Part shown: positions 1 through 5,354 of the stretch, one piece after another
Position numbering within the stretch: the first letter of the stretch is position 1
Layout of the letters: each line of letters begins with the position of its first letter
NCBI GenBank assembly: GCA_002449535.1
Contig: DJWZ01000120.1
Span: 1-6,568, forward strand
Origin: Prevotellaceae bacterium UBA7017
GTDB lineage: Bacteria > Bacteroidota > Bacteroidia > Bacteroidales > Bacteroidaceae
DNA: 6,568 nt
Direction: 5' to 3'
The notes under the pieces: generated by a model
Database searches by the model: none
The model's input: only the letters and a program-made list of their open reading frames with translations
Told to the model about the DNA's origin: nothing
Position numbers and translations under genes: made by a program

Positions 1-432
1 TTCGTGAGCTTTCTGTATCAGGCACCTGCACTCCTGCTTAGTAAGACAGGCTGCAATGAGCAATACGACAGACGCGCCACACAATGCCGCAACATATAGT
101 TGCATCTCGTTGACAACAAAATTTTTATACAGTATAGGTATCACCACCCCACTCTCTCGTGCGGCAGTTATAAAGCCATCCCTTCCGCCAAAGTATTTTT
201 CGTCAGTCAAGATAGATATTCCCGTTGCACCGTTTTGTTGATAGCTCAATGGGATTTCCTCTGCCTTTCCTTCCTGTTTTATCCATCCTTTTGAGGGTGA
301 CTTGCGTTTAAATTCTGCTATGATGCCTGTATCGCTTTGCAGCAGAGCCTGTCGCAAGGATGGCTTGGGTGCATAAAGCAACTCTACCTCCTTGCGTTTG
401 TGGGCTACTATTTCTTCAAGTATGTCTTTCAT
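1..432 (-). CDS. trpC: Indole-3-glycerol phosphate synthase, N-terminal 144 residues (partial)
   Basis: TrpC converts carboxyphenylamino-deoxyribulose-5-phosphate to indole-3-glycerol phosphate in the cytoplasm. The ATG at 432-430 opens a frame that stays open to base 1, so only the first 144 residues of an expected (beta/alpha)8 barrel of about 260 are present. Visible family motifs are AEFKRKSPSKG (residues 39-49), holding the catalytic Glu40 and Lys42 and the SPS segment; LTDEKYFGG (75-83); and LYKNF (101-105) with the catalytic Lys103. AGAS-like and LLIAACLT strands follow. The stretch before AEFKRKSPSKG looks shorter than in Bacteroides TrpC as I remember it, and the usual LRKDF reads LYKNF here, but the catalytic residues seen so far are kept. 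The start lies 2 nt after the trpD stop, so translation is probably coupled to trpD. trpF and trpA would be expected further left. Identity is secure; whether it is a TrpCF fusion cannot be seen. Confidence 0.95.
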   Translation of the reverse strand, partial: MKDILEEIVAHKRKEVELLYAPKPSLRQALLQSDTGIIAEFKRKSPSKGWIKQEGKAEEIPLSYQQNGATGISILTDEKYFGGRDGFITAARESGVVIPILYKNFVVNEMQLYVAALCGASVVLLIAACLTKQECRCLIQKAHE

Positions 433-434
433 AA

Positions 435-1445
435 TTACGAGTTTAGTTCTACGAATTTCTTGAAAGTCTTCAGGGCGTTTCCGCTATCGATACTCTCACG
501 GGCTATCTCGATACATTCCTCTATGCTCTTCTGTCCCTTCTCAAGCACCTGAATACCGAAGGCTGCATTTGCCAGAACGATATTCTTCTGTGCAGGAAGA
601 GCGCGATTTTCAAGAACAGCATCGAATATCTCTGCTGCCTCTTCTTCCGTTGCTCCGCCAACCAATTCTTCCGGTTTTGCAATGTCGAAGCCTAAATCCT
701 GTGGGCGGAAGATGCGCTCATAGTTGTTTGTGGTAACCTTGAAGTCGCCTGTCAAGGAAATCTCGTCATAACCATCGATAGAATTTACTATGCCATAGTC
801 TATGCCCAGTTTTTGATATACATTATTATATAGTCTCATCTGGTCGAGATTTGCCACACCCAGCAGCTGACACTTTGGCTGTGAAGGATTGACGATAGGT
901 CCCAGAAGGTTGAATATCGTCGGGAACTGCAAAGCTTTTCGTATAGGTCCTACGAACTTCATAGCCTTGGCAAACAGTTGTGCATGCAGATAGACTATGC
1001 CAGCCTCATTGAGAGAACGGTTAAGACGTTCTATGTCATCGGTAAATTTTATACCGTGATGTTGTATTACATTAGAGGCACCGCTGACAGACGTTGCAGC
1101 ATAGTTGCCGTGCTTTGCTACCTTATAGCCGGCTCCTGCTATTACGAAGCATGCCGTCGTAGAGATGTTAAAAGTATTCTTTCTGTCGCCGCCAGTACCA
1201 ACGACGTCGATGTATCTGTCTGCATTCAGTATTGCCGAAACGCCTGTCTCCAATATGCCATCGCGGAATCCGAGCAGTTCATCTACTGTCACGCCACGCA
1301 TCTGCAGACACGTCAGCAGGGCTGTGATTTGTTCGTTAGGATACTCACTGTGGGTTATGCCAATCAGTATTGTCTTCATCTCCTCGCGGGAGAGCTCTTC
1401 GTGGTTTAGCAGGCGGAAGAGATAGCCTTTCATTGTCTGTTCCAT
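435..1445 (-). CDS. trpD: Anthranilate phosphoribosyltransferase
   Basis: TrpD transfers phosphoribosyl from PRPP to anthranilate, the second step of tryptophan synthesis. The 336-residue product has the normal full length. An N-terminal helical domain (about 1-70) is followed by the nucleoside-phosphorylase-like domain with GTGGD (83-87), NIST (93-96), KHGN (111-114), GPIRK (166-170), NLLGPIVNP (179-187) and the metal-binding DGYDE (224-228). The C terminus ends in the typical KKFVELN. Two starts are possible: Met1 at 1445 or Met5 at 1433. Met5 fits the Bacteroides-type start MKxxLxxL better; neither has a Shine-Dalgarno sequence, and the upstream DNA is A/T-rich as usual in this phylum. The gene is separated from trpG by an unusually long 136-nt gap filled with 22-bp repeats, while trpC follows after only 2 nt. 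It is a separate TrpD, not fused to TrpG as in enterobacteria. Confidence 0.97.
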   Translation of the reverse strand: MEQTMKGYLFRLLNHEELSREEMKTILIGITHSEYPNEQITALLTCLQMRGVTVDELLGFRDGILETGVSAILNADRYIDVVGTGGDRKNTFNISTTACFVIAGAGYKVAKHGNYAATSVSGASNVIQHHGIKFTDDIERLNRSLNEAGIVYLHAQLFAKAMKFVGPIRKALQFPTIFNLLGPIVNPSQPKCQLLGVANLDQMRLYNNVYQKLGIDYGIVNSIDGYDEISLTGDFKVTTNNYERIFRPQDLGFDIAKPEELVGGATEEEAAEIFDAVLENRALPAQKNIVLANAAFGIQVLEKGQKSIEECIEIARESIDSGNALKTFKKFVELNS

Positions 1446-1470
1446 TGTGTTGTTTTATGTTGTTTTTAAA

Positions 1471-1597
1471 ATGATACGTATGAATTGGTCAAATGATACG
1501 TATGATTTGGTCGAATGATACGTATGAATTAAGTAAATCATACGTATGAATGATTTCAATCATACGGATGAACGATTTCAATCATGCGGATAACCAG
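1471..1597. repeat. 22-bp tandem repeat array with palindromic core, between trpG and trpD
   Basis: Five contiguous 22-bp units occupy 1471-1492, 1493-1514, 1515-1536, 1537-1558 and 1559-1580. A diverged partial sixth begins at 1581 and runs into the trpG stop and last codons. Units begin ATGATACGTATGA or ATCATACGTATGA; the centre ATACGTAT is a perfect palindrome in units 1-4, ATACGGAT in unit 5 and ATGCGGAT in unit 6. The remaining 9 bp vary more (ATTGGTCAA, TTTGGTCGA, ATTAAGTAA, ATGATTTCA, ACGATTTCA). The 22-bp period is close to two DNA turns, so the palindromes would lie on one face of the helix. In RNA, neighbouring copies can pair into 8-12 bp stems with loops of about 10 nt. Similarity falls towards trpG. 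Confidence 0.93.
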
Positions 1598-2145
1598 TTT
1601 TGAAGCATCTTTTTTCCGTCTGGCGTAAGCACACTTTCTGGGTGAAACTGTATGCCGTGGATGTCATATTCCCTGTGCTTTATGGCCATTATGTGTCCGC
1701 CCTCACTTACTGCTGTTATTTCAAGGCAGTCAGGGAGGTTGTCATTGGAAATCACCCATGAGTGATAGCGCCCGACAGTAACCTGTTTCTCTAATCCTTT
1801 GAAGATATAGTCTTCAGCAATGATGTTACAAGGGGTCGCGATGCCGTGTCTCACCTCTTTGAGATTCTCCAGCTGTGCCCCAAACACTTCTCCTATTGCC
1901 TGATGGCCCAGGCAGACTCCCAAAATGGGTTTATGCCCACCATAGGTGCGTATCACATCCAGCAGTTTTCCTGCCTCAGAAGGAATGCCAGGCCCAGGTG
2001 ACAGGATAATCTTTTCATACGCCTTCAGGTCGTCCATATCAAACTGGTCATTACGCACAACGGAAACCTCCGCACCAAGTTCTTTCACTAGATGGCTCAG
2101 GTTATAGGTGAAAGAATCATAGTTGTCTATTATAACTGTCTTCAT
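1582..2145 (-). CDS. trpG: Anthranilate synthase glutamine amidotransferase subunit
   Basis: TrpG hydrolyses glutamine and passes ammonia to TrpE for anthranilate formation. The 187-residue class I glutamine amidotransferase is of usual length. The N-terminal IIDNYDSFTYNL (residues 5-16), the oxyanion segment SPGPGIP (49-55), the nucleophile Cys78 in GVCLGHQ (76-82), the YHSW segment (127-130) and the catalytic His168 and Glu170 in QFHPES (166-171) are all present, so the triad is intact. It lies between trpE and trpD, so anthranilate synthase is the expected role. The family is shared with PabA, and dual use in folate synthesis cannot be excluded. The TGA stop and last codons lie inside a diverged sixth copy of the 22-bp repeat that fills the following gap. 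Upstream of the ATG is only an A/T-rich stretch without a clear Shine-Dalgarno sequence. Confidence 0.96.
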   Translation of the reverse strand: MKTVIIDNYDSFTYNLSHLVKELGAEVSVVRNDQFDMDDLKAYEKIILSPGPGIPSEAGKLLDVIRTYGGHKPILGVCLGHQAIGEVFGAQLENLKEVRHGIATPCNIIAEDYIFKGLEKQVTVGRYHSWVISNDNLPDCLEITAVSEGGHIMAIKHREYDIHGIQFHPESVLTPDGKKMLQNWLSA

Positions 2146-2159
2146 AATTCTTTATTTCT

Positions 2160-2194
2160 AATAACTAAAAACTAATAACTAATAACTAAAAACT
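2160..2194. repeat. 7-bp tandem repeats in the trpE-trpG gap
   Basis: Five contiguous 7-bp units on the plus strand read AATAACT, AAAAACT, AATAACT, AATAACT, AAAAACT. They fill most of the 47-nt gap and overlap the trpE stop codon (TAG at 2195-2193 on the minus strand). I recall A/T-rich runs of this kind being common between genes in Bacteroidota. They keep the trpG start region unstructured and purine-poor on the transcript. No promoter or terminator is visible in the gap. Confidence 0.85.
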
Positions 2195-3587
2195 ATAAAA
2201 CAGCCGCCTTTTCTATAGCTTTCCTCAAGGCTCCGAGTTTGTTGTTTACCTCTTGCAGTTCATATTCCACATCACTCTTTGCCACTATGCCTCCGCCAGC
2301 CTGGAACCACAGTTCACCGTTCCTTGAGACGAAGGTACGGATAGTAATAGCTTGGTTCAGAGAACCGTCAAGTCCTATTATTCCGATACAGCCGCCATAG
2401 GCACCTCTGTTATGTGGTTCGTATTCGCTTATCAGCTGCATCGCTCTTACCTTAGGAGCTCCAGACAGGGTTCCTGCCGGGAAAGTGTCAATAAATGCCT
2501 TTATGGGGTCGGCATCATTGTCCAATGTTCCTGAAACCCTCGAAACAAGATGTATAACATGACTGTAGTATTGCAGTTCCTTATATTTCTCCACCTTCAC
2601 ATCGTGGCAGTTACGGCTGAGGTCATTACGTGCAAGGTCAACCAACATCACATGTTCGGCATTCTCCTTCGGGTCGTTGCGCAAGTATTCAGCTCCCTGT
2701 CTGTCTGCCTCTACATCTCCTGTACGACGAGTAGTGCCGGCAATAGGGTCAATGTAAGCCTTCTGCCCCTCTATGCGGCAATGAGTCTCTGGCGAAGAGC
2801 CAAATATGCGGAAACCGCCAAAGTCAAAGTAAAACAGATATGGTGAAGGATTGATGCTCCTGAGAGCCCTGTAAAGCTTGAAGTCATCGCCTTCATATTT
2901 CTGTATGAAGCGGCGGCTCAATACTATCTGGAACACATCACCCCTCAGACAGTGTTGTATGCCTTTGCGGATGTTTTCCCTGTGCTCGTCGTCTGTCAGG
3001 GTGCTGAATGTATCACCTACAGGATGGAAGTCGTAAGTCTGCTTGTTAGCTTTGTTTATAGCCTTGATGATTTCATCTATCTCTGCTTCGTCGGAAAGGG
3101 TAACTATTCTGAGGGTATTATTGTGGTGGTTGAATTCTATGATGCTCTTATACATCACATATAGCATATCGGGAGCATCGTTCTTGTCTTGTGTTTCGTC
3201 TTTTACGTCTATATCCTCAAAATACCTCACCATATTAAAGGAAGTATATCCCAGCAGTCCGCAGACATTTGCCCCTTCGCCTTCTACCTTTATGCTGTCT
3301 GTCAGTTCGTGAATGGCATTGTGCGACTGGTAGTCTTTGCTTATCTCGCGCTCCTTGGTACTGCCGTCAGGAAATGTTATGGTTGCAATTCCGTGACCAA
3401 TGGCGACAGATGCCATAGGGTTGATTCCGATGAAAGACCTCGCATTATTCATATCATGATAGTCGGCACATTCCATCAGCGCGCTCTGTGCATAAAGGTC
3501 GCGTAAACGCATATAGACTCCCACAGGGGTATAAAGGTCTGCAAGAATCGTCTTGCAAGTTGTGGTATAGTTAAATGTATAATTCAT
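2193..3587 (-). CDS. trpE: Anthranilate synthase component I
   Basis: TrpE makes anthranilate from chorismate with ammonia from TrpG; it is the committed step and the usual target of tryptophan feedback inhibition. The 464-residue protein is shorter than the E. coli enzyme of about 520. The N-terminal regulatory domain contains ALMECAD (residues 36-42), the counterpart of the LLES feedback motif, with Cys40 where enterobacteria have Ser40. The chorismate-binding domain has QIVLSRRF (220-227), NPSPYLFYF (246-254), GSSPE (263-267), PIAGTTRRTG (281-290), AEHVMLVDLARNDLSR (310-325), TFPAGTLSGAPKVRAM (368-383) and QAGGGIVAKSDVEYE (429-443), the last with metal-ligand glutamates. PabB is a less likely alternative because of the trp neighbourhood and the conserved feedback-site segments. 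The ATG at 3587 is preceded by AAGGAG at a 7-nt spacing, a strong Shine-Dalgarno for this phylum. The TAG stop falls inside a 7-bp tandem repeat. Confidence 0.97.
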   Translation of the reverse strand: MNYTFNYTTTCKTILADLYTPVGVYMRLRDLYAQSALMECADYHDMNNARSFIGINPMASVAIGHGIATITFPDGSTKEREISKDYQSHNAIHELTDSIKVEGEGANVCGLLGYTSFNMVRYFEDIDVKDETQDKNDAPDMLYVMYKSIIEFNHHNNTLRIVTLSDEAEIDEIIKAINKANKQTYDFHPVGDTFSTLTDDEHRENIRKGIQHCLRGDVFQIVLSRRFIQKYEGDDFKLYRALRSINPSPYLFYFDFGGFRIFGSSPETHCRIEGQKAYIDPIAGTTRRTGDVEADRQGAEYLRNDPKENAEHVMLVDLARNDLSRNCHDVKVEKYKELQYYSHVIHLVSRVSGTLDNDADPIKAFIDTFPAGTLSGAPKVRAMQLISEYEPHNRGAYGGCIGIIGLDGSLNQAITIRTFVSRNGELWFQAGGGIVAKSDVEYELQEVNNKLGALRKAIEKAAVL

Positions 3588-3594
3588 AATTAAA

Positions 3595-3600
3595 CTCCTT
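3595..3600 (-). promoter_or_regulatory. Shine-Dalgarno sequence of trpE
   Basis: The minus strand reads AAGGAG, then the 7-nt spacer TTTAATT, then ATG. This is a near-ideal Shine-Dalgarno element, unlike the other starts in this window, which are preceded only by A/T-rich DNA. It supports the chosen trpE start. It lies in a 43-nt gap after trpB that also carries two copies of TTAAACTC (plus strand 3590-3597 and 3599-3606), so the element may partly be a product of that short duplication. Confidence 0.75.
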
Positions 3601-3630
3601 AAACTCTTTTAACTGACTCTAAATTAAAAA

Positions 3631-4836
3631 CTAAAACTCCCCGTACTCCTTTGCCATTTCTTTGTTTTTCAGATAGGTATCTACATCCTTGTCGCCTCTG
3701 CCGCTGACGGTAAGTACGACAACGTCGCTTGGCTTGAAAGTCATCTTCTTCAGGGCTGCTATTGCATGAGCCGACTCTATAGCAGGGATGATACCCTCAG
3801 TACGTGTCAGTTCATATCCCGCATATATGGCTTCGTCGTCATTGATGCTCAGCACCTCTGTCCTGCCTTCCTTATACATATTACAGTGCATCGGTCCTAC
3901 GCCAGGATAATCAAGTCCTGCAGAAATGGTGAAAGCCTCCTGTATCTGTCCGTCCTCATTCTGCATCACCAGCATCTTTGCTCCATGCAGTATGCCTGTA
4001 GTACCTCTGTGGAAGGTTGCGGCTGTATAGTCGGTATTATATCCGTGTCCGCCGGCTTCTGCAAGGACTATCTTTACCCTTTCGTCATTCATATAGTGGT
4101 ATATCGTACCTGCGGCATTGCTTCCGCCACCGATGCAGGCAATGAGATAGTCTGGATAGTTGCGACCTGTCTTTTCTTCGAGCTGCACCTTCAGTTCTTC
4201 TGAAATGACACTCTGCATCCTTGCCACAATGTCTGGATAAGGATGGGGACCCATCGTAGAACCAACTATATAGAAGGTATCCTTTGGGTGACAGCACCAA
4301 TCCCTGATTGCCTCAGAACAAGCATCCGAAAGGGTCATATTTCCCGTTCTTACCGGATGTACCTCTGCTCCAAGCATCTTCATGCGTTCTACGTTGGTAT
4401 GCTGGCGTTCAACATCGGTAGCACCCATAAAAATCTCACACTTCATATCCATCAGCGCACAGACAGTAGCAGTTGCGACACCATGCTGTCCCGCGCCTGT
4501 CTCTGCAATGATGCGTGTCTTACCCATCTTCTTTGCCATCAATATCTGACCGACAGTATTGTTTATCTTGTGGGCACCGGTATGGTTGAGGTCCTCACGC
4601 TTCAGGTATAACTGGCAGCCATATCTCTGGCTCATCCTCTTTGCATAGTACAGGGGTGATGGACGCCCGACATAATCTCTTAGCAGGGCTCTGTATTCCG
4701 TCTTGAATTCTTCAGACTCAATAATCGGAAGATAGGCATCCTGCAATTCGTGAACACACTGATAGAGAATCTCTGGTATGTAAGCACCCCCAAATTCTCC
4801 GTAAAATCCATTTTCGTCAACGTGAAAGTTTTTCAT
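3631..4836 (-). CDS. trpB: Tryptophan synthase beta subunit
   Basis: TrpB is the PLP enzyme that condenses indole with L-serine to give tryptophan, normally in an alpha2-beta2 complex with TrpA. The 401-residue product is full length and of the classical TrpB1 type, beginning with the typical GFYGEFGGAYIPE (residues 10-22). The PLP Schiff-base lysine is Lys90 in NHTGAHKINN (84-93). The catalytic Glu112 is in AETGAGQHG (111-119), the phosphate-binding loop is GGGSNA (236-241), Asp309 is in SAGLDYPGVGP (305-315), and Ser378 in TVSGRGDKD (376-384) contacts the pyridine nitrogen. It is the first structural gene of the operon, as in other Bacteroidota, and lies 106 nt after the leader terminator, separated by purine-rich repeats. 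Upstream is AAAAAGAG directly against the ATG, so no well-spaced Shine-Dalgarno sequence is seen. trpA is not in the window. Confidence 0.98.
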   Translation of the reverse strand: MKNFHVDENGFYGEFGGAYIPEILYQCVHELQDAYLPIIESEEFKTEYRALLRDYVGRPSPLYYAKRMSQRYGCQLYLKREDLNHTGAHKINNTVGQILMAKKMGKTRIIAETGAGQHGVATATVCALMDMKCEIFMGATDVERQHTNVERMKMLGAEVHPVRTGNMTLSDACSEAIRDWCCHPKDTFYIVGSTMGPHPYPDIVARMQSVISEELKVQLEEKTGRNYPDYLIACIGGGSNAAGTIYHYMNDERVKIVLAEAGGHGYNTDYTAATFHRGTTGILHGAKMLVMQNEDGQIQEAFTISAGLDYPGVGPMHCNMYKEGRTEVLSINDDEAIYAGYELTRTEGIIPAIESAHAIAALKKMTFKPSDVVVLTVSGRGDKDVDTYLKNKEMAKEYGEF

Positions 4837-4875
4837 CTCTTTTTATTATATTTTATATTTTTGCTTTTCCTTTTT

Positions 4876-4938
4876 CACTCCCTTACTCCACTCCCCTATT
4901 TCACTCCCTTATTTCACTCCCCTTACTTCACTCCCCTT
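4876..4938 (-). repeat. Five purine-rich 13-nt tandem repeats in the trpB 5' untranslated region
   Basis: The plus strand carries CACTCCCYTA-like units starting at 4876, 4889, 4902, 4915 and 4929, giving periods of 13, 13, 13 and 14. In the trp transcript this reads as repeated (A)AGGG(G)AGTGAA(G/A)T between the attenuator terminator and trpB. Each unit has a run of three or four G and a Shine-Dalgarno-like GGAG. The units differ at single positions, so this is an ageing repeat. It may be a ribosome standby region, a protein-binding RNA, or a simple expanding sequence; no function is shown by the sequence itself. Confidence 0.85.
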
Positions 4939-4941
4939 TAC

Positions 4942-4975
4942 AAAAAAGAGTCCCATCGTAAGAACGACAGGACTC
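4942..4975 (-). terminator. Intrinsic terminator (attenuator) in the trp leader
   Basis: On the minus strand GAGTCCTGTCGT (4975-4964), loop TCTT (4963-4960) and ACGATGGGACTC (4959-4948) form a 12-bp stem with two internal G.U pairs, followed at once by TTTTTT (4947-4942). This is a canonical rho-independent terminator. It sits between the leader peptide and trpB with no other gene end nearby to explain it, so it is read as the attenuator of the trp operon. The plus strand has no matching T-run after the stem, so it should act only on the trp transcript. Confidence 0.93.
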
Positions 4976-5033
4976 ATGTTTCTCTTTATTACTTGAATGT
5001 TTTCTTATAGGTACATGGCTATCTTCTCACGAT
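4955..5033 (-). promoter_or_regulatory. Predicted trp antiterminator (region 2:3 pairing)
   Basis: The segment ATCGTGAGAAGATAG (5033-5019), which is the end of the leader peptide frame including its stop codon, can pair with CTGTC-G-TTCTTACGAT (4970-4955). This gives 15 base pairs with one bulged G (4965) and two G.U pairs. The second arm takes up 7 nt of the 5' arm, the whole loop and 5 nt of the 3' arm of the terminator, so the two structures exclude each other. A ribosome on the Trp codons (5060-5052) leaves the first arm free 18 nt downstream, while one at the stop codon covers it. Weaker upstream pairings that could act as region 1:2 are GTGGC (5055-5051) with GCCAT (5019-5015) and TTTGG (5062-5058) with CCAAA (5037-5033). 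The pairing was found by eye, without energy calculation. Confidence 0.8.
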
Positions 5034-5081
5034 TTGGAATCTTGAGTTACGCCACCACCAAAAGAAAGCTGCATTAATCAT
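5019..5081 (-). CDS. trpL: trp operon leader peptide with three tandem Trp codons
   Basis: A 20-codon reading frame, MINAAFFWWWRNSRFQIVRR, starts with ATG at 5081-5079 and ends with TAG at 5021-5019. Trp is the rarest residue, yet three consecutive TGG codons occur at 5060-5052, about 55 nt downstream of a good promoter and just before an intrinsic terminator that precedes trpB. This is the hallmark of a ribosome-mediated attenuator. An in-frame TAA lies 9 nt upstream of the ATG, so the frame cannot start much earlier. Only a weak AGG lies upstream as a possible ribosome-binding site. The peptide itself is expected to have no enzymatic role; its translation would sense charged tRNA-Trp. The last codons and the stop form one arm of a predicted antiterminator. 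The identification rests on sequence and position only, since leader peptides are not conserved enough for homology. Confidence 0.9.
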   Translation of the reverse strand: MINAAFFWWWRNSRFQIVRR

Positions 5082-5140
5082 TGTTATTTACCTTATATAT
5101 TATATTTATATATTTTGTCGCTTTGTGCGATTTCCGGGTA

Positions 5141-5171
5141 CAAAAGTACGATTTTTTTCATTACTACCAAA
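5141..5171 (-). promoter_or_regulatory. trp operon promoter, Bacteroidota type
   Basis: On the minus strand TTTG (5171-5168), a 19-nt spacer, and TACTTTTG (5148-5141) match the known Bacteroidota consensus TTTG / TAnnTTTG with correct spacing. Transcription would start near 5135, leaving about 54 nt before the leader ATG. The -7 element lies within GTAC-N4-GTAC, and a small inverted repeat TCGC-N5-GCGA lies at 5118-5130 around +10. Either could be a repressor site or just a short stem in the RNA; nothing in the sequence decides this. Confidence 0.8.
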
Positions 5172-5245
5172 CAATTTACCGTATTTTTCTTAAATTTTTC
5201 CCAAATTGAACATAAAAAAGTCAAATCAAAGATACAAAAACCCAA

Positions 5246-5277
5246 ATGTAACATCGGAAATAGTATATGTTACATAT
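5246..5277. promoter_or_regulatory. Pair of ATGTWACAT palindromes upstream of the GH43 gene
   Basis: ATGTAACAT (5246-5254) and ATGTTACAT (5267-5275) are each 4-bp inverted repeats around one central base and are reverse complements of one another. The second extends to ATATGT-T-ACATAT (5265-5277). Their centres, 5250 and 5271, are 21 bp apart, two helical turns. They lie roughly 48 and 69 bp upstream of the start of transcription predicted from the -7 element at 5305-5312, a usual place for an activator. A binding protein is inferred, not shown; the sites could also serve the trp promoter about 80-100 bp away. Confidence 0.45.
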
Positions 5278-5304
5278 CGAAATCGTCATGCAGAAGTTTT
5301 TTGC

Positions 5305-5312
5305 TAACTTTG
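5305..5312 (+). promoter_or_regulatory. -7 element of the GH43 promoter
   Basis: TAACTTTG matches the Bacteroidota -7 consensus TAnnTTTG and lies 42 bp before the ATG. The bases expected at -33 (about 5278-5285, CGAAATCG) do not match TTTG. That would fit a promoter needing an activator, in line with the palindromes just upstream and with sugar-inducible control of polysaccharide-degrading genes in this phylum. Confidence 0.6.
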
Positions 5313-5354
5313 CATCCAGAAATCTAATTTTCTTAACATAAATTTTTATTGATA

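Larger units (their letters stand above)
4837..5354. other. Divergent control region between the trp operon and the GH43 gene
   Basis: These 518 bases hold, from right to left: the GH43 5' untranslated region and -7 element; two ATGTWACAT palindromes (5246-5275); an A/T-rich stretch with no feature I can name (about 5172-5245); the trp promoter; the leader peptide; the attenuator; and the 13-nt repeats. No ordinary protein-coding gene is supported here: the longer plus-strand frames are low-complexity and lack recognisable sequence. Confidence 0.8.

Noticed and set aside
978..1409. 143-codon plus-strand open frame opposite trpD, and similar frames opposite trpE and trpB.
   Set aside because: Antisense shadows of well-conserved enzymes; the cysteine- and tyrosine-rich translations resemble no family.
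1493..1514. Internal promoter for trpD within the 22-bp repeats.
   Set aside because: The best minus-strand match, TATCATTTG, has three bases rather than two between TA and TTTG and no TTTG at the proper distance upstream.
1471..1597. CRISPR array.
   Set aside because: The units are directly contiguous at 22 bp with no unique spacers of even length, and there are no cas genes in view.
4085..4300. 71-codon minus-strand frame inside trpB.
   Set aside because: Out of frame with the intact TrpB, whose motifs run without break through this stretch, so there is no sign of a frameshift.
4876..4938. TRAP-type (G/U)AG repeat binding site in the trp leader.
   Set aside because: TRAP sites need about 11 triplets spaced by 2-3 nt; here the GAG triplets recur at about 13 nt, and TRAP is a Firmicutes system.
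4942..5135. T-box riboswitch for tRNA-Trp.
   Set aside because: No T-box consensus or specifier loop is seen; the Trp codons in a real reading frame explain the leader better, and T-boxes are chiefly found in Gram-positive bacteria.
5115..5327. 70-codon plus-strand frame upstream of the GH43 gene.
   Set aside because: It crosses the trp promoter and the GH43 -7 element, is lysine/serine-rich low-complexity translation of A/T-rich DNA, and has no supporting start signal.
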